NCBI GenBank assembly: GCA_027604665.1
Contig: JADGIZ010000044.1
Coordinates: 1 to 35,830, forward strand
DNA: 35,830 nt
Source: Polyrhizophydium stewartii
Lineage: Eukaryota > Chytridiomycota > Chytridiomycetes > Rhizophydiales
Direction: 5' to 3'
Below, in pieces: positions 1 through 13,866 of this stretch. The first letter of the stretch is position 1. Every line of letters begins with the position of its first letter. Both the position numbers and the translations under genes were made by a program. Under the pieces are notes generated by a model. It was not told the DNA's origin. It was given only the letters and a program-made list of their open reading frames with translations, and made no database searches.

Positions 1-523
1 ATCGACGGCGCCTGCGACTGGGACACCGTACCCGTGGCCGGGCCTGGCGTATGGGCGGCCCTGCTCGCGGCCCCGCCTCCTGGCGGCTGTTGTTGTCGGG
101 CTCGCTTCGGGGGCATTTCTGCTGTTGAGGCAAGTTTCAGAAGCGGGCTTGGCGCCAGCAAACAAACAGGGCTGCATCAGAATGAGCTCCATCGGCCATG
201 GTGCAGCCTGGGTGCCACGAGACGCCTGGCCAGTGGGGCAGGAACAAGCTGCACACCAAGGCCGGCGTCTTACTCGTCGCAGCCAATCTGGCATCCTCGC
301 TCAGCGTCGTCTCAATCCCCTCAACGAGCATCGCCTCACACATCCAACACTGTCGGCCTCGGAACCAACCCGACCTCAACGAGATGTCGTTGCCGTGACG
401 TGCATCAACGCCCGCGGCCCACCTGGCATTCGACAGGTCGGCGTGCGCTCAGCAGCCCCGATCCCAAGTCTGAATGCATCGCATACACTCGCGAGGCACC
501 ACGATGCAGCCCGTTTCTGGCGG
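1..523. other. Window edge downstream of FIGNL1, no gene assigned
   Basis: Several overlapping open frames cross this stretch on both strands, but none matches a family I recognise. A plus-strand frame at about 80-130 encodes a short hydrophobic run, and a plus frame at 198-398 ends in a stop. Either could be the last exon of a gene entering from the left. The region also holds the 3' flank of FIGNL1, which ends at 524 on the minus strand. Confidence 0.3.
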
Positions 524-2916
524 TCACCGCGCGCTGTTCATACTGCCATATTCTCTGTCAAACGACAGGTAAAAGTCGAGGTCCTTCTCCGACACGCTCG
601 CCCGTACTTGCGTCAGCGCCTCGACAAAGTCTCCGTGAGAAATGGGCCGCACATCCTCGGCGTCTATCAGCGTGATGTCACTAATATCCCGAATCGGCCC
701 TGTTCCAGACAAACGCAGACACCCCGCAAAATTCAGCCCATTGGTCGCAATTGAGTGACAGAATCACACTTCTGCAATGTCCCATCGCTTACCAAGAGCG
801 GCCTCGCGGATGAGCCCGTCCATATCCGAGCCGCTGTACCCTTCGGTACGGCGCACAATGTCGTCCATGTCATGTTCGGTAAGTGCATGCACCTGCTTTC
901 GGAGCAGCGTCTCCATGATGTGCCGCCGAGCCTGAGAGTCCGGCAGCGGAATATAAAGCTTCTTGCGGAAGCGGCGGCGTGCAGCCTCGTCAATCTCCTG
1001 GGGACTGTGGAACCAAAGAGCGACGACTCAGCACTTGCAGACAGTGTGATCAGACGAGACAGAGCCGCACACGCACCGATTAGTCGCGCCAATCATCAGG
1101 ATACGGTCGTCCGAGTCCGTACCACAGCCGTCAAACTGGACCTGGCGACCGTTTGGATCAGCACACACAAGCTGCTGCTGTGAGCACAGTTTCCGACACC
1201 AACAAACCAGGAACTCTGTCTTGATGCGGCGCGTCGCTTCAATCTCGCCCTCGGAGCGCTGCGTCAAGAGCGAGTCGATCTCGTCCACGAAGATGACGCT
1301 CGGTTGGTGCACGCGTGCGACAGCAAAGAGCGCTCGCACCATCTTCTCGCCGTCACCGACCCATTTCGACGTGAGCGACGACGAACTAATGTTGAAAAAG
1401 GTTGCTTGCGCCTGGCTCGCAATGCACTTTCCGATCATGGTTTTGCCTGGTTATCCAAGACAGGGTCAGTCAAATGTCGCTGCTCAAGTCTCACAGCCAC
1501 AAGAGAACAAATGCACCTGTGCCTGGAGGCCCGAACAAAAGGAGGCCTAAAAGCGGATCTTGTCAGTGTTCTCGATGGTGTATATGCGGAGAGTGTGCGG
1601 CACTTGCCTTTGGGCGGCTTCCGCAAGCCCTTGAAAATATCGGGTCGGAGCATCGGCCAAATGATGACTTCTTTGATCGACTTTTTGGCGTGTTCGAGAC
1701 CGGCAATGTCATCCCTGTCCCGCATCCATCGCCGCGTCAGCTGGCGGCTTAGAATGCGGCCGCAGAGCAGCAACCACACCATGAGACGCTGGGAAGATGA
1801 TCCATGATCTCGTTCCTGATGGTCTCGATCATCTTGGGGTCAATGTTCTTGAGCCGCTCGTCAACAGGCTCAGGGTCTGGTTGCGACTTTTGAGAGTCGC
1901 TGCGCGTCGTTTCAGCTTCCGGCGTGTGCTAGCATCCGTAGACCCGTGGAAGCGAGAGCAGCCCACCTTGAGTCTTGCTTGTTGCTCAGCATCGGCGACA
2001 CAAACTTGTGGCGCTTACCGGCTCCCAGCCCAAGTGTGCGGGACCGGGCTGCCGTCTGCTGCTGCTGCAACGCCGATGGGTCCAGCTTTCCTGCCTTGAC
2101 CTGCTCGGCGATCTGGGCACAAGCGTCAGCCTGCAGGGTCTTGTGTTGGGTGTACCTGACCACTGCCTGACCAACTTTGTCCTTGCAGAGACAAAGTCGC
2201 CGGCACACATCTGCGGCTGGCCCGGCTGGCGAGGCACTGGAGGCGATGCGGGCCTCTGGAAACTGGAAAGTCAGCCAAGGCCGCTGATAGGGCATGCTAG
2301 GGCACCGCACCTTGGATCCCGCACGCTGCTCGGCTGCGGGTCGTTGCGAGGCGTCGGTTGCGGTGGGTGCTGGTGGCGGATCGGGATGCAAGCCTGCTCC
2401 AAAGACGGACTGCATCCAGTCGACCGAGGGCGAGCACGTCGGGTCTGCATGGCCCGGCCATGCAGCTGCCGGCTGCCGGTCGACCATGTGTCAGCAAGTT
2501 CGCTCTCTTGGGCAGCTCGCAGGCTCCAAAGCACCTCGGTCGCAAGCGAGGTCGGGTCAGAGGGCCTGAACCTCGACACTCCGCTGTCGATCCCCCGCTT
2601 AGCGACGAGGTGCTTGATGTGCTGATCGAGAGCCGAGTCCAGTGCCGCGGCTGGTGCAGCGAGGGCATGTAGCTGCGTCCGCGGGGGTCAGCGCCATGAG
2701 GGGACCAACCCGAGGCGGCTGGTGCCTCACCCTCATGCGCAAGGCCGGCGGCGCGGAGGCGGCGAGCTCGGCGTGCACGAGGGCCTGCCGCGCATACTCA
2801 GCGCCTGGGCGTTGCAGCGCGCGCTGGAACTGGGCGAGTGCCAGGTGGTGCGGTTGCGGATGCGGATGCTGCTGCTGCTGCTGCTGCTGGCGCGAGTGGT
2901 CGGACGCGGGGGCCAT
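524..2916 (-). CDS. FIGNL1: Fidgetin-like protein 1, AAA ATPase (12 exons, 554 aa)
   Basis: FIGNL1 is a nuclear AAA ATPase that dismantles RAD51 filaments during homologous recombination. Exons on the minus strand: 2916-2731, 2672-2535, 2472-2311, 2255-2172, 2112-1967, 1899-1780, 1714-1608, 1546-1517, 1446-1208, 1141-1077, 1004-793 and 699-524. All phases agree. The AAA domain has Walker A GPPGTGKT (about residues 320-327, split by an intron), Walker B VIFVDEID, and the FIGNL1-type pieces [28 protein letters not shown] and [20 protein letters not shown]. The C-terminus carries the family GPIR and VRPISHGDF segments. Residues FVSA near 183 match the FxxA RAD51-binding motif of human FIGNL1. 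The N-terminus is shorter than in human and has seven glutamines. The intron 1547-1607 is GC-AG. The start shares a 52-base promoter with MCM3. Spastin, katanin and fidgetin were considered, but the linker and C-terminus fit FIGNL1 best. Confidence 0.93.
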
Positions 2917-2968
2917 TGCCGTCCGGATTGTCGGCCAAAACGAAAGTTGACCCAAATCCCGATCAGAC
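2917..2968. promoter_or_regulatory. 52-base bidirectional FIGNL1/MCM3 promoter region
   Basis: Only 52 bases separate the FIGNL1 ATG (minus, 2916) from the MCM3 ATG (plus, 2969). The stretch contains a CCAAAACGAAAG run, loosely like the ACGAAA core of fungal G1/S (SBF-type) sites, but no TATA-like element. Core promoter elements must therefore lie here or inside the opposite gene. The regulatory reading is inference. Confidence 0.5.
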
Positions 2969-6363
<3,395 letters not shown>

Positions 6364-6428
6364 GCACGCCGCTGCTCATATTTCGTGCGAAATGAAAGTG
6401 TGATGGACGGGCTCAAGGTTGCCCGCAG

Positions 6429-8064
6429 ATGAGGATTCTGGTGCCGCTGCTGGGAGCGCGATGGGGCATCGCCGCGGCGGAGCGTGTCCGCGTGCTTGCA
6501 CCGGTGCGTGATCTTGCTGCGGGGCTACTCGGGCCTCGGGTGACACCCGCTTGCAAGCTGACCCGAGGCTGTGCTGGCCGCGGTGTGGCATGCAGCACCT
6601 CGCCGAGGCGGCTGCGGCTGGTGTCGACCTCGAAATCACACTCGAGACCGAGGCCGAGCGGGCAGCCTGGGCCGCACAGGCAAGCACGGGCATGAGGGGC
6701 GGACGCCGAACCATTGCCAACCCTGACTCCGCATCTCCAGGGCTGTGGCGGCGTGGGCGTGCACCTCCTCTCCGGTCGCGGCGAACCTTCTGGGCTTGAG
6801 GCGCTTCTCCGTCAGATGTCGCCTTGCCATGCCCTCGTGAGCGAGACGGACCTGGACAGCGAGCTCGGTGAGCGGGCCTCGCCTGCGCCTCGCCTGCGGC
6901 CTGCTGCTCCAGCCGCAGCTGACGCAGTCGAGAGCCGCAGACCTCTCGCCGTGGGAATCGGCCGTCCGCTCGCTCGGCGGCGGTGCACCAGCAATCGCCT
7001 CAAGAAGCATCGAAGCCGACAGATATCTGCTGGTGACGGAGACGCCCGCCGGTAGTCGCCTACGAGTCGAGTTCGGTGTTGAGTCGATCCTGCACGTGCT
7101 CACTCGCGGCCCAGAGTGCGCTCGCCAGGCCCCGTCCAACGAGCAGCAAGCCCGGCTGGCCGAGGCAGCGCGCTCGCTTGCTGACTGGATCAAGGTTCAG
7201 GCAGTCAGCGCGCACAAGGCCATTCCGCAGTCGCCGCTCGACCAGGGCCTCCGGTCAGGCACGGCCGCCATCCAGAAACCACCAAGAGGGAACTGGGCAG
7301 ATGGCCTTTGGCCAATCTGCGTCCAGCCGCAGGACCATGACAACGTGATCGAGTTTGACGACACCATCGTGACCCTTCACGACAAGTGTCCCAAAGCAAG
7401 TCGCGGTCGCCGCGGCTTGGCCAACGTTGATGCCCATCTGACGCAGCCCTACTCATTTTCAGGCAAAGATACATCTACTTGTCCTGCCGCGTGCACGCAT
7501 GGACTTTCTCAGCTCGCTGAGGCGTGAGCATATTCCATTGCTGGAGCTCATGGGCGAGCGCGGGCGGGCGGCGTTCGAAAAGCTTTCGGCGGGCACGCCC
7601 GTTCCGTTTGGATACAAGATGGGCTTTCATGCGTTGCCGAGCATGAGGTGACAAGTCACATTTAGCCCTGTTGCGGCGCGTCGGCCGCTGATCCTGACTG
7701 GCGTTTCCATCTCAGGCAGCTCCACCTGCACGTCATCAGCAACGACTTTATATCAGCGAGGCTCAAGACATGGCATCACTACAACTCCTTCGCGACGCAG
7801 TTCTTCAGACCGCTCGAGTCGGTGATTGAGCAGCTTAGAACGACGGGCAAGGTCGAGGTCCGTAACACTGCTTTACGCGATCTATCATGCTCGTACACTT
7901 GCTCGCTTCTGACAGCAATGCAGTTTGACGCCCAGGAGTACAAAACAATCAACTACATGAGCCGCGCGCCATGCTGCCACTGCGGTGCCACGCTCGATAC
8001 TTTCCCCGCTCTCCAGAAGCATCTCCTCGACCACTTCAAGCGTTCCACGGCATCAAGCCGCTGA
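6429..8064 (+). CDS. APTX: Aprataxin-like HIT/zinc-finger protein with a novel N-terminal extension
   Basis: Aprataxin removes 5'-AMP from abortive DNA ligation intermediates in the nucleus. Modelled exons: 6429-6539, 6596-6679, 6741-6867, 6941-7395, 7463-7647, 7716-7857 and 7924-8064; all phases agree and give 414 aa. Residues from about 235 onward are aprataxin-like: VIEFDD, DKCPKAKIHLLVLPR, a GFHALPSMRQLHLHVIS HIT motif with His324 and His326, an HHYNSF segment, and a C-terminal C2H2 finger (C385, C388, H401, H405). The first triad position is Gln; plant and yeast aprataxins also vary there. Residues 1-230 are neither an FHA domain nor anything I recognise, and may be a separate gene. However, exon 4 is open throughout and has no in-frame ATG near the HIT part, so the two parts appear spliced together. 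Two introns (6680-6740, 7396-7462) are GC-AG. It ends 76 bases from the convergent kinase. Confidence 0.8.
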
Positions 8065-8140
8065 CGCCGTCTTGTCAAACCAAGCATCTGTGGGGCAATA
8101 CAGCGACATTGGACTTAATTGGGAGATTTGGTTGTGGGTG

Positions 8141-9577
8141 TTACATGCCGCCGACGCTGATGCTTCCCATGAGCCGCGTGAGCAGCTGCTCGATCTGTGA
8201 GACCGATGGCCGCGATGCCGGCTGTGTTTGGATGATGCCTTCGATGACGGCCCGGAACTGCGGGCCGAACGGGTCGTTGGCCGGGAAGCTGACCCGCCCA
8301 CTGACTGCCGCTGTCTGCGATCCATCGACTTTTCGAGACGGCGCATCTGGTGTCAGCAGCGCAGCCGGCAGCGAGGTTCATCAGAAGCGCAGCGGTGCAC
8401 CCACATGGCGAGGTGCGGTATCCCATGGCGTAGATGGTGCATCCCAGTGCCCTGTGCAGCGCGATGGCGTGTCAGCAGCACGCCGGCCCATCCGCCAGCG
8501 CAGGGAACACGCACCAGACGTCGGTCGCCTCGGTGATGGTGGCGTCCGAGGGCGTGTCGAAGAGCTCGGGAGCCCGGAACGGCGCCGTCACGGTCTCGGC
8601 GGCCAGCTCCTGCAGCGCCACGGCCTCGCGCCGCGACGAGATGCGCACGCGCGCCAGCGCAACGGAGCCCAGGTCCATGAGCACGGCGCGCCCCGAGTCG
8701 TCGAGCAGGATGTTGGCGGGCTGCGCGGCAGGCGGCAGGCGGCAGGCGGCGGAGGCGACTCCGTCAGCGACCGCGGCACTCCCGTGGCGATGCGCGCATC
8801 CACACACCTTGAGGTCGCGGAAGGCAAGCGGCGGGCTCCGGGCACTGCACACGGTGGGGTCAGCGCGGCGCGGCGCGGCGGCCTGCCTGGGACGCAGACG
8901 CACTGGAACGCTTGCAGGCCCTTGCAGATGTCGACGGCGATGCGCAGGATGCGGTGCATGGGCAGGAACTCTCCGGGCGGCAGCTTGTCAATAAGGTCCT
9001 GGACCTGCGTCCGAGCGGGCAGGCCGCCTCGGTCAGCGGCGCCTCGGCAGCAGCAGCAGCAGTAGCGGCAGCAGCAGCAGTAGCAGCATGCGCATTCAGC
9101 AACCACATGGCCACCCACCGTGCCGCCGCGGTAGAACGGGAGCAGCAGCAGGCCCTCCTGGATCGAGCCGCCCGGGCCGAGCACCGTCTGCGAGTCGAGC
9201 AGCTTGATGACGTGCGGAGAGTCGACGGCGTGGTGGGCCGCAATCTCGCTGCGCAGGCGCTCCTCCTGCTCGGGTAGCTGGATACGGATACGCTTGATGG
9301 CAAACATGGCTCCCGTCGAGCGCTCCTTGGCCAGGTACACGAAGCTGAAGCCGCCCTCGCCGAGCTGCTTCACGACCGTGAACCGCCGCTGGTTGATGGC
9401 GAGCGTCGGCGCCGGACGCAGCCGGCCCAGCAGGGCGGCAATGGCAGCGAACAGGGCCTGAAGTAGCTGCATGATGAGGTTCGACGACGGTCGGAAGAAC
9501 GGGTGCGTCTGCTGCCCCTGCTGCTGCTGGGACTCGTCACCAGCGAGCGGCTCGAACGACGGCATCAATCTCGGCAA
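8141..9577 (-). CDS. STK16: STK16/Env7-type serine/threonine kinase (6 exons, 351 aa)
   Basis: This is a NAK-family kinase like human STK16 and yeast Env7, which act at Golgi or vacuole membranes. Exons: 9577-9119, 9004-8904, 8844-8808, 8720-8515, 8451-8405 and 8346-8141. The glycine loop is QLGEGGFSFVYL, the ATP lysine is in FAIKRI (K95), and LLLPFYRGGTV matches the family hinge. The catalytic loop reads FRDLKPANILL, so the usual His of HRD is Phe. The metal-binding motif is DLGS, as in STK16 rather than DFG, followed by RAPELF and TDVWALGC. The family's DGSQTAAV and SFP elements near the end are clear. Translation may start at Met36 (9472), which gives a hydrophobic N-terminus like that of Env7. 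I see no cysteine there for the palmitoylation known in relatives. The first intron (9005-9118) is full of GCT/ACT triplets. Confidence 0.9.
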
Positions 9578-9876
9578 AGTCTGATTTGCATCTCAATCTC
9601 AGGGCCGACATGCGCCAGCATGCCTCGCTAGCCGGCCCCAGGACGAGGATGGAGCTATCATTCGTGCACAAATGCGCACACCGCATTGCAAACTCTTTAT
9701 GAATCAGCCGCGGCCGAGTCGCATCTTCAGCTGAATCCGACAGCCCCGAGCCCCCAGCACTGCGTTGAGAAGGCAGCAACGGCCAGCCGGAACTGCTTGC
9801 GCTGCCGCGTGCTGCATGCGCTTTGCTGGTCAGCACGTCGCCACCAGCCGGAGTGCGGCCGCCGTGCAGCGCCTAA
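9578..9876. other. Spacer between kinase start and IPO13 stop
   Basis: Both flanking genes are on the minus strand, so this holds the IPO13 3' flank and the kinase promoter and leader. No coding match, TATA-like box or clear polyadenylation signal was recognised. Confidence 0.4.
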
Positions 9877-12800
9877 TCACCTGGATATCGCCTTGACAAA
9901 CTTGGCCTTGTCCTGCTCGCTTACGTGCTGCGTGGGGAAGCCCGGCGCCGCGAGGCATTGCGTCAGGCCTTGCCTCGCCTCTGAGGGGAACTTGGCCACA
10001 AACGCAAACAGCACGTCCGCGATCTTGTCGTTGAGACTGCGCGGCTGGCCACCGCCGAGTGCCTGTTTGCCAAGTCGCGCCATCACAGGCATTCTCGTCA
10101 ACAACTGTGCCACGGCTGCTGCAGCGTCCATTCATCAACGCACCACGACCAAACCGCTCAGGATGCTCGGTCCAGACACAGAGAGGACGCGCTTGACAAC
10201 AGATTCGACCGGCGACGACTCGAACCCGGCATCCACAAACTCGGTCTGCTCGCTCTCTCGTCAGCGAGGCCGGTGCGTTTGACGCATCGCTCGCGCTACG
10301 CACCAGCAACTTGAGCACGGCAGTGACCGCAAGCCGCTCTTGCAGCCGTAATCCCTGCAGGAACACGGTGGCAAAGACGGCCGTGACGACATTGGCATCC
10401 ATGGCTGCCACGAGCGTGCCGTGCGACGAAAGGTACTGCCAATACCGTCAGCAACATCAGAGCATTCACAAACACCCTCATGCACGGCCAACCTTTTGCA
10501 GCAGCTTGACAAACTCGTCTACAACATCAGGGTGGTTCTCGAGAAACACAATCGAGTCAAAGCACACCAACAGATGCGTGCATACGGCCATGAACAGCTG
10601 TTGGCGGATCGCGTCGCCGCGGTCCTCGTGCACGCCGCACATATACTCGCTCAGCGTCACGAGTGCGCGCAGCAGGCATGTCTGCGGCGTCGCCTTGAAG
10701 GACTCGAGCAAGAATGCGAGCAGCGGCTCTCCCTCATCAACCAGATACGGCAGTCTGGAGCGCGCCACCTGGCTGAGCACCGCACAGGCTCCCTGTTGCT
10801 GCCATCAGCATGCTGCCAAGACTGTCGCAAGCACAGCAGGAGCACAGCAGCGCACCTGAACCATCTGGTCGTCTTGCGGCCACGTCGAGATGGTGATGCG
10901 GATGGCATGAGCGATGTTGGCACCAATCTCTTGCTCCTGCTGACTGGGGCGGGGCACTGGCTCGACGAGGTCGACGAGCGCTGCAATGGATATGCCAACC
11001 GGCCCGGCGCCGTGGCAGCACGAGCGCAGGTATCCGAGTTGACACAGAATGGCGATGCGCTGCTCGTTGGTCGCTGTGGGCTGGATCGCCGCAAAGCCGC
11101 TGTCAGCAACAAAACAGCCGCAGGAGCAGGTACGGCCGGTACGCACGCCATGGACCTGCTTGATGGCCGCTGCCAGATCAGTAAGAATGCCGCCCAACAC
11201 CATGTTCAGGCGCGGACTGGCGTCGGTGGCGGGCAGAGCCTGGATGACCATCGAAAGCGATTCAATGATCTTGCCGTGCGAGGGAGGCTGCGGCAGGGCA
11301 AGAGCGTCCGTTGGTCAGGGACGATCAGCACACAAACACTGACCGGCCCATCAGGGCATAGTCGACTCACATCAGGCAGCGGTAGCACGGCAAGGCATGC
11401 GTTGATGACCTGGTCCGCGTACGGCGCCAGCGACAGGCGGCACAAGTCGCAGACCTCGCGCAGAGCAGAGGCGGCCGCCGAGTGCGATCTTGCATTCGAC
11501 AGACTCGCCAGTAGGAACTCAAAGACAGCAGGAAGGCAGTCTGGGTGCCGCGACAGCCACTCAGCGTATGCACCTGCAATTAAAGGCTTCGTCAGACTGC
11601 CGGACTGCCGATCGTCCAGTAGCGCGCTACTCACCGATGAAAGCGAGTGTTGTGTTGCGAAGCTGACCCGTCGTGTCGCTCTGGATGCAAATTGTGTTGA
11701 TTGACTGCAGCGTCGATGCCTGGACGACCTGTGGCAGAAAGACGCTCTCATCTGAATCCACGGCCTCGTTGCACGCCTTGAGCGCAAAGATAACGGCCTC
11801 GATCTCCTGCGCAGCAGTAGCAGCCGCATGAGCGCCGACATAACGCAACCGGATCTGTGCAAGTCGCTCACCTCTGTGCGGGATTGGGTGCTGATCTTGT
11901 TTCCAAGCGTCGCGACAAGCAGCTGCAAGGCGCGAGTCTTGAGAACATAGAAACAGCATAGCATCGTCTCGGAGCACTCGCGGCGATGCGAGCGAAACTG
12001 ATCGCGAGCCTCTGGGTGCGCGTGCGCAGATATTATCAGCCAAGAGCAGTCAATGCATCGCTTGTGCTTCGTTGGATATGCCACACACCATTCTTCCAGC
12101 TTTGCAACTCTGCTGCGGGCGGAAACTGCGCCTGCAGACAGAGCCGCTCGAGCAGCTGCTGGAAGAGCTGCATAGCAACAGCCTCCTTGGCATCGCTTTT
12201 AGGGTTGCGATCATCTGCTGGCAGTAGCTCGATGCCCTGCGAGACTGCCTCTTGGAACACGAACCAAAAGTAAAACGGCAGCTGCCTGCAAACCAACGGC
12301 CGAGTCAGCAGATAGGTGGGCACTGGTGGCCAGGCCTCACGCAATGCACCGACTCACGAGACATTTTGGTCCACACCATGGAATCCGGGAAAGGAGACAA
12401 TATCGAGCAGCATGGCCAGAAGCGCCTGGACGTGCTCCTCCAGAATGTGGTCCCATAGGTACTCCGTGTTGTTCTCGGCCATTTCGGCAAGCATCTTGCA
12501 AATGACGCGCGCAACACCCTCGTCCTCTTCGGAGATGGCGGCAGCAAGACGCTCTCGCATTCGCGCCGAAGTGAGTGCCGGCAATGCCATCGTAACGACG
12601 GTCTCGGTCAGACGGCGCAAGCGGTGCTCGGACAAGACTTCCGCCACGGCGTCGGCGGTCTGCTCAAAGTCAGGGCCGCCGTCCAGGAGCACAAGCAGAG
12701 TCTGGAGAACTTGGACGAGAGCTCTGGGTGGCAGTGTGTCAGGCGGCGGCCGACATCACACTGCCGGCCAGGCGATGCAACGCACTCGACTGGCAGCAGC

Positions 12801-13866
12801 TCGTTTTGGAGCCAGGAGACAATGTTGCGCTGCGCGAGCTTGCGCACGCCCGAGTCCTGGCTTGAGCACGCGGCGATGCTGATCTCCATCGACGGCAGCG
12901 ACAGCGACTGGATGTCGGCCATCAGCCTGCGTCTGCAAGATGGGGTCGAGGCGTCCATCAGCCAACCGCTCATCTGGCGAGAAGCAAGGCGTGTCCGTCT
13001 TACTTGGCTGGCTCGGGCAGCTCGATACGGCCGGCCTCCTCCGGCACAAGAGCAGTCGTTTCAAGCATCGCTTTGGTGAAGTGGATCGCGGCGGCGGTGT
13101 CGCCTGCTGCTTCGGCGGCGCTCATCTTGGACCCAAACAGCCGCACGGCGTCCTGGATAAGGGTCTGCGGATCGGCCGGCCGAGCGCGCAGCACCAACAT
13201 GACAAACTGCGCACCAAGCCGTCAGCCGCGCTGTCGCACACAAGAGGCCTTGGGCCTGGGCGGCGCTCACGGCTTGGACGGCCTTGGCCGTCAGGAACCA
13301 CTGCCAGCGAGAGCGTTCTGGTGATGAGGCAAACTCGACCAGTGCACGCTGGATGTCCTCGACGAGCTGCGGCGGAAACGTCGCCCTGCCAGAGCGGCCG
13401 GCGTCAGCTTCAGCGAGCCGCCAAGCAGGCTCGGCCCAAGGCCGCGGACCCACCACGAGTCCCGCAGCTTGTTGCACAGAGTCTGGGAGCCAAAGAACTG
13501 CGCATTGGTGTCCTGCGAGTCGGCAAACGGGGTTCAGCGTGCTGCCGCATGGGCACACGAGCAGCGGCCGCACGGCAAGGAGGCTCACGCTTGTGGAGAG
13601 CAGCACCAAGGATGCCGTCCAGGCGCCGTCAGACGCTTGGAAACGCAGCAGCAGCGACTCTGCAGCCTTCTTGGTCACTGCGTCCGAACTCGGGTCGTGC
13701 AGGTGGGCAAGGGCCTGGAGCCCCAGACGCCGGCGCAGCGGGCGTTCCAGGAGCGGCTCGCAGGCGTCAGCGCCGTGTGTGCTCCGCAGGTGCCGACCGC
13801 TGCCGCCGCCGCCGCCGGCCCAGAGGCCGCCCGCACCTGCTGCAGCACTTGGACCTGATCTTCCAT
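9877..13866 (-). CDS. IPO13: Importin-13 family karyopherin-beta (17 exons, 947 aa)
   Basis: IPO13 carries cargo through nuclear pores with Ran; known cargoes elsewhere are UBC9 and Mago-Y14 (import) and eIF1A (export). Exons on the minus strand: 13866-13837, 13714-13589, 13512-13454, 13385-13271, 13206-13004, 12932-12786, 12723-12358, 12285-12089, 12011-11872, 11806-11635, 11573-11371, 11287-11147, 11080-10856, 10792-10493, 10435-10304, 10245-10144 and 10062-9877. The phases close exactly at 948 codons, against 963 residues in human. Matching segments include AQFFGSQTL, LPFYFWF, FIGGAYAEWLSRHPDCLP, LREVCDLCRLSLAPYA, a HPDVVDEF block and C-terminal APGFPTQHVSEQDK, which favours IPO13 over transportin-3. 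All introns are GT-AG. The acceptor at 12933 could shift by six bases. The start codon overlaps the apparent start of the divergent hydrolase. Confidence 0.93.

Noticed and set aside
2870..2892. CTG triplet array as a separate repeat element
   Set aside because: It is the FIGNL1 N-terminal polyglutamine run read on the opposite strand.
9877..13866. Transportin-3 (MTR10) as the identity of the importin
   Set aside because: The C-terminal APGFPTQHVSEQDK block, the AEWLSRHP segment and the 947-residue length fit IPO13 better.
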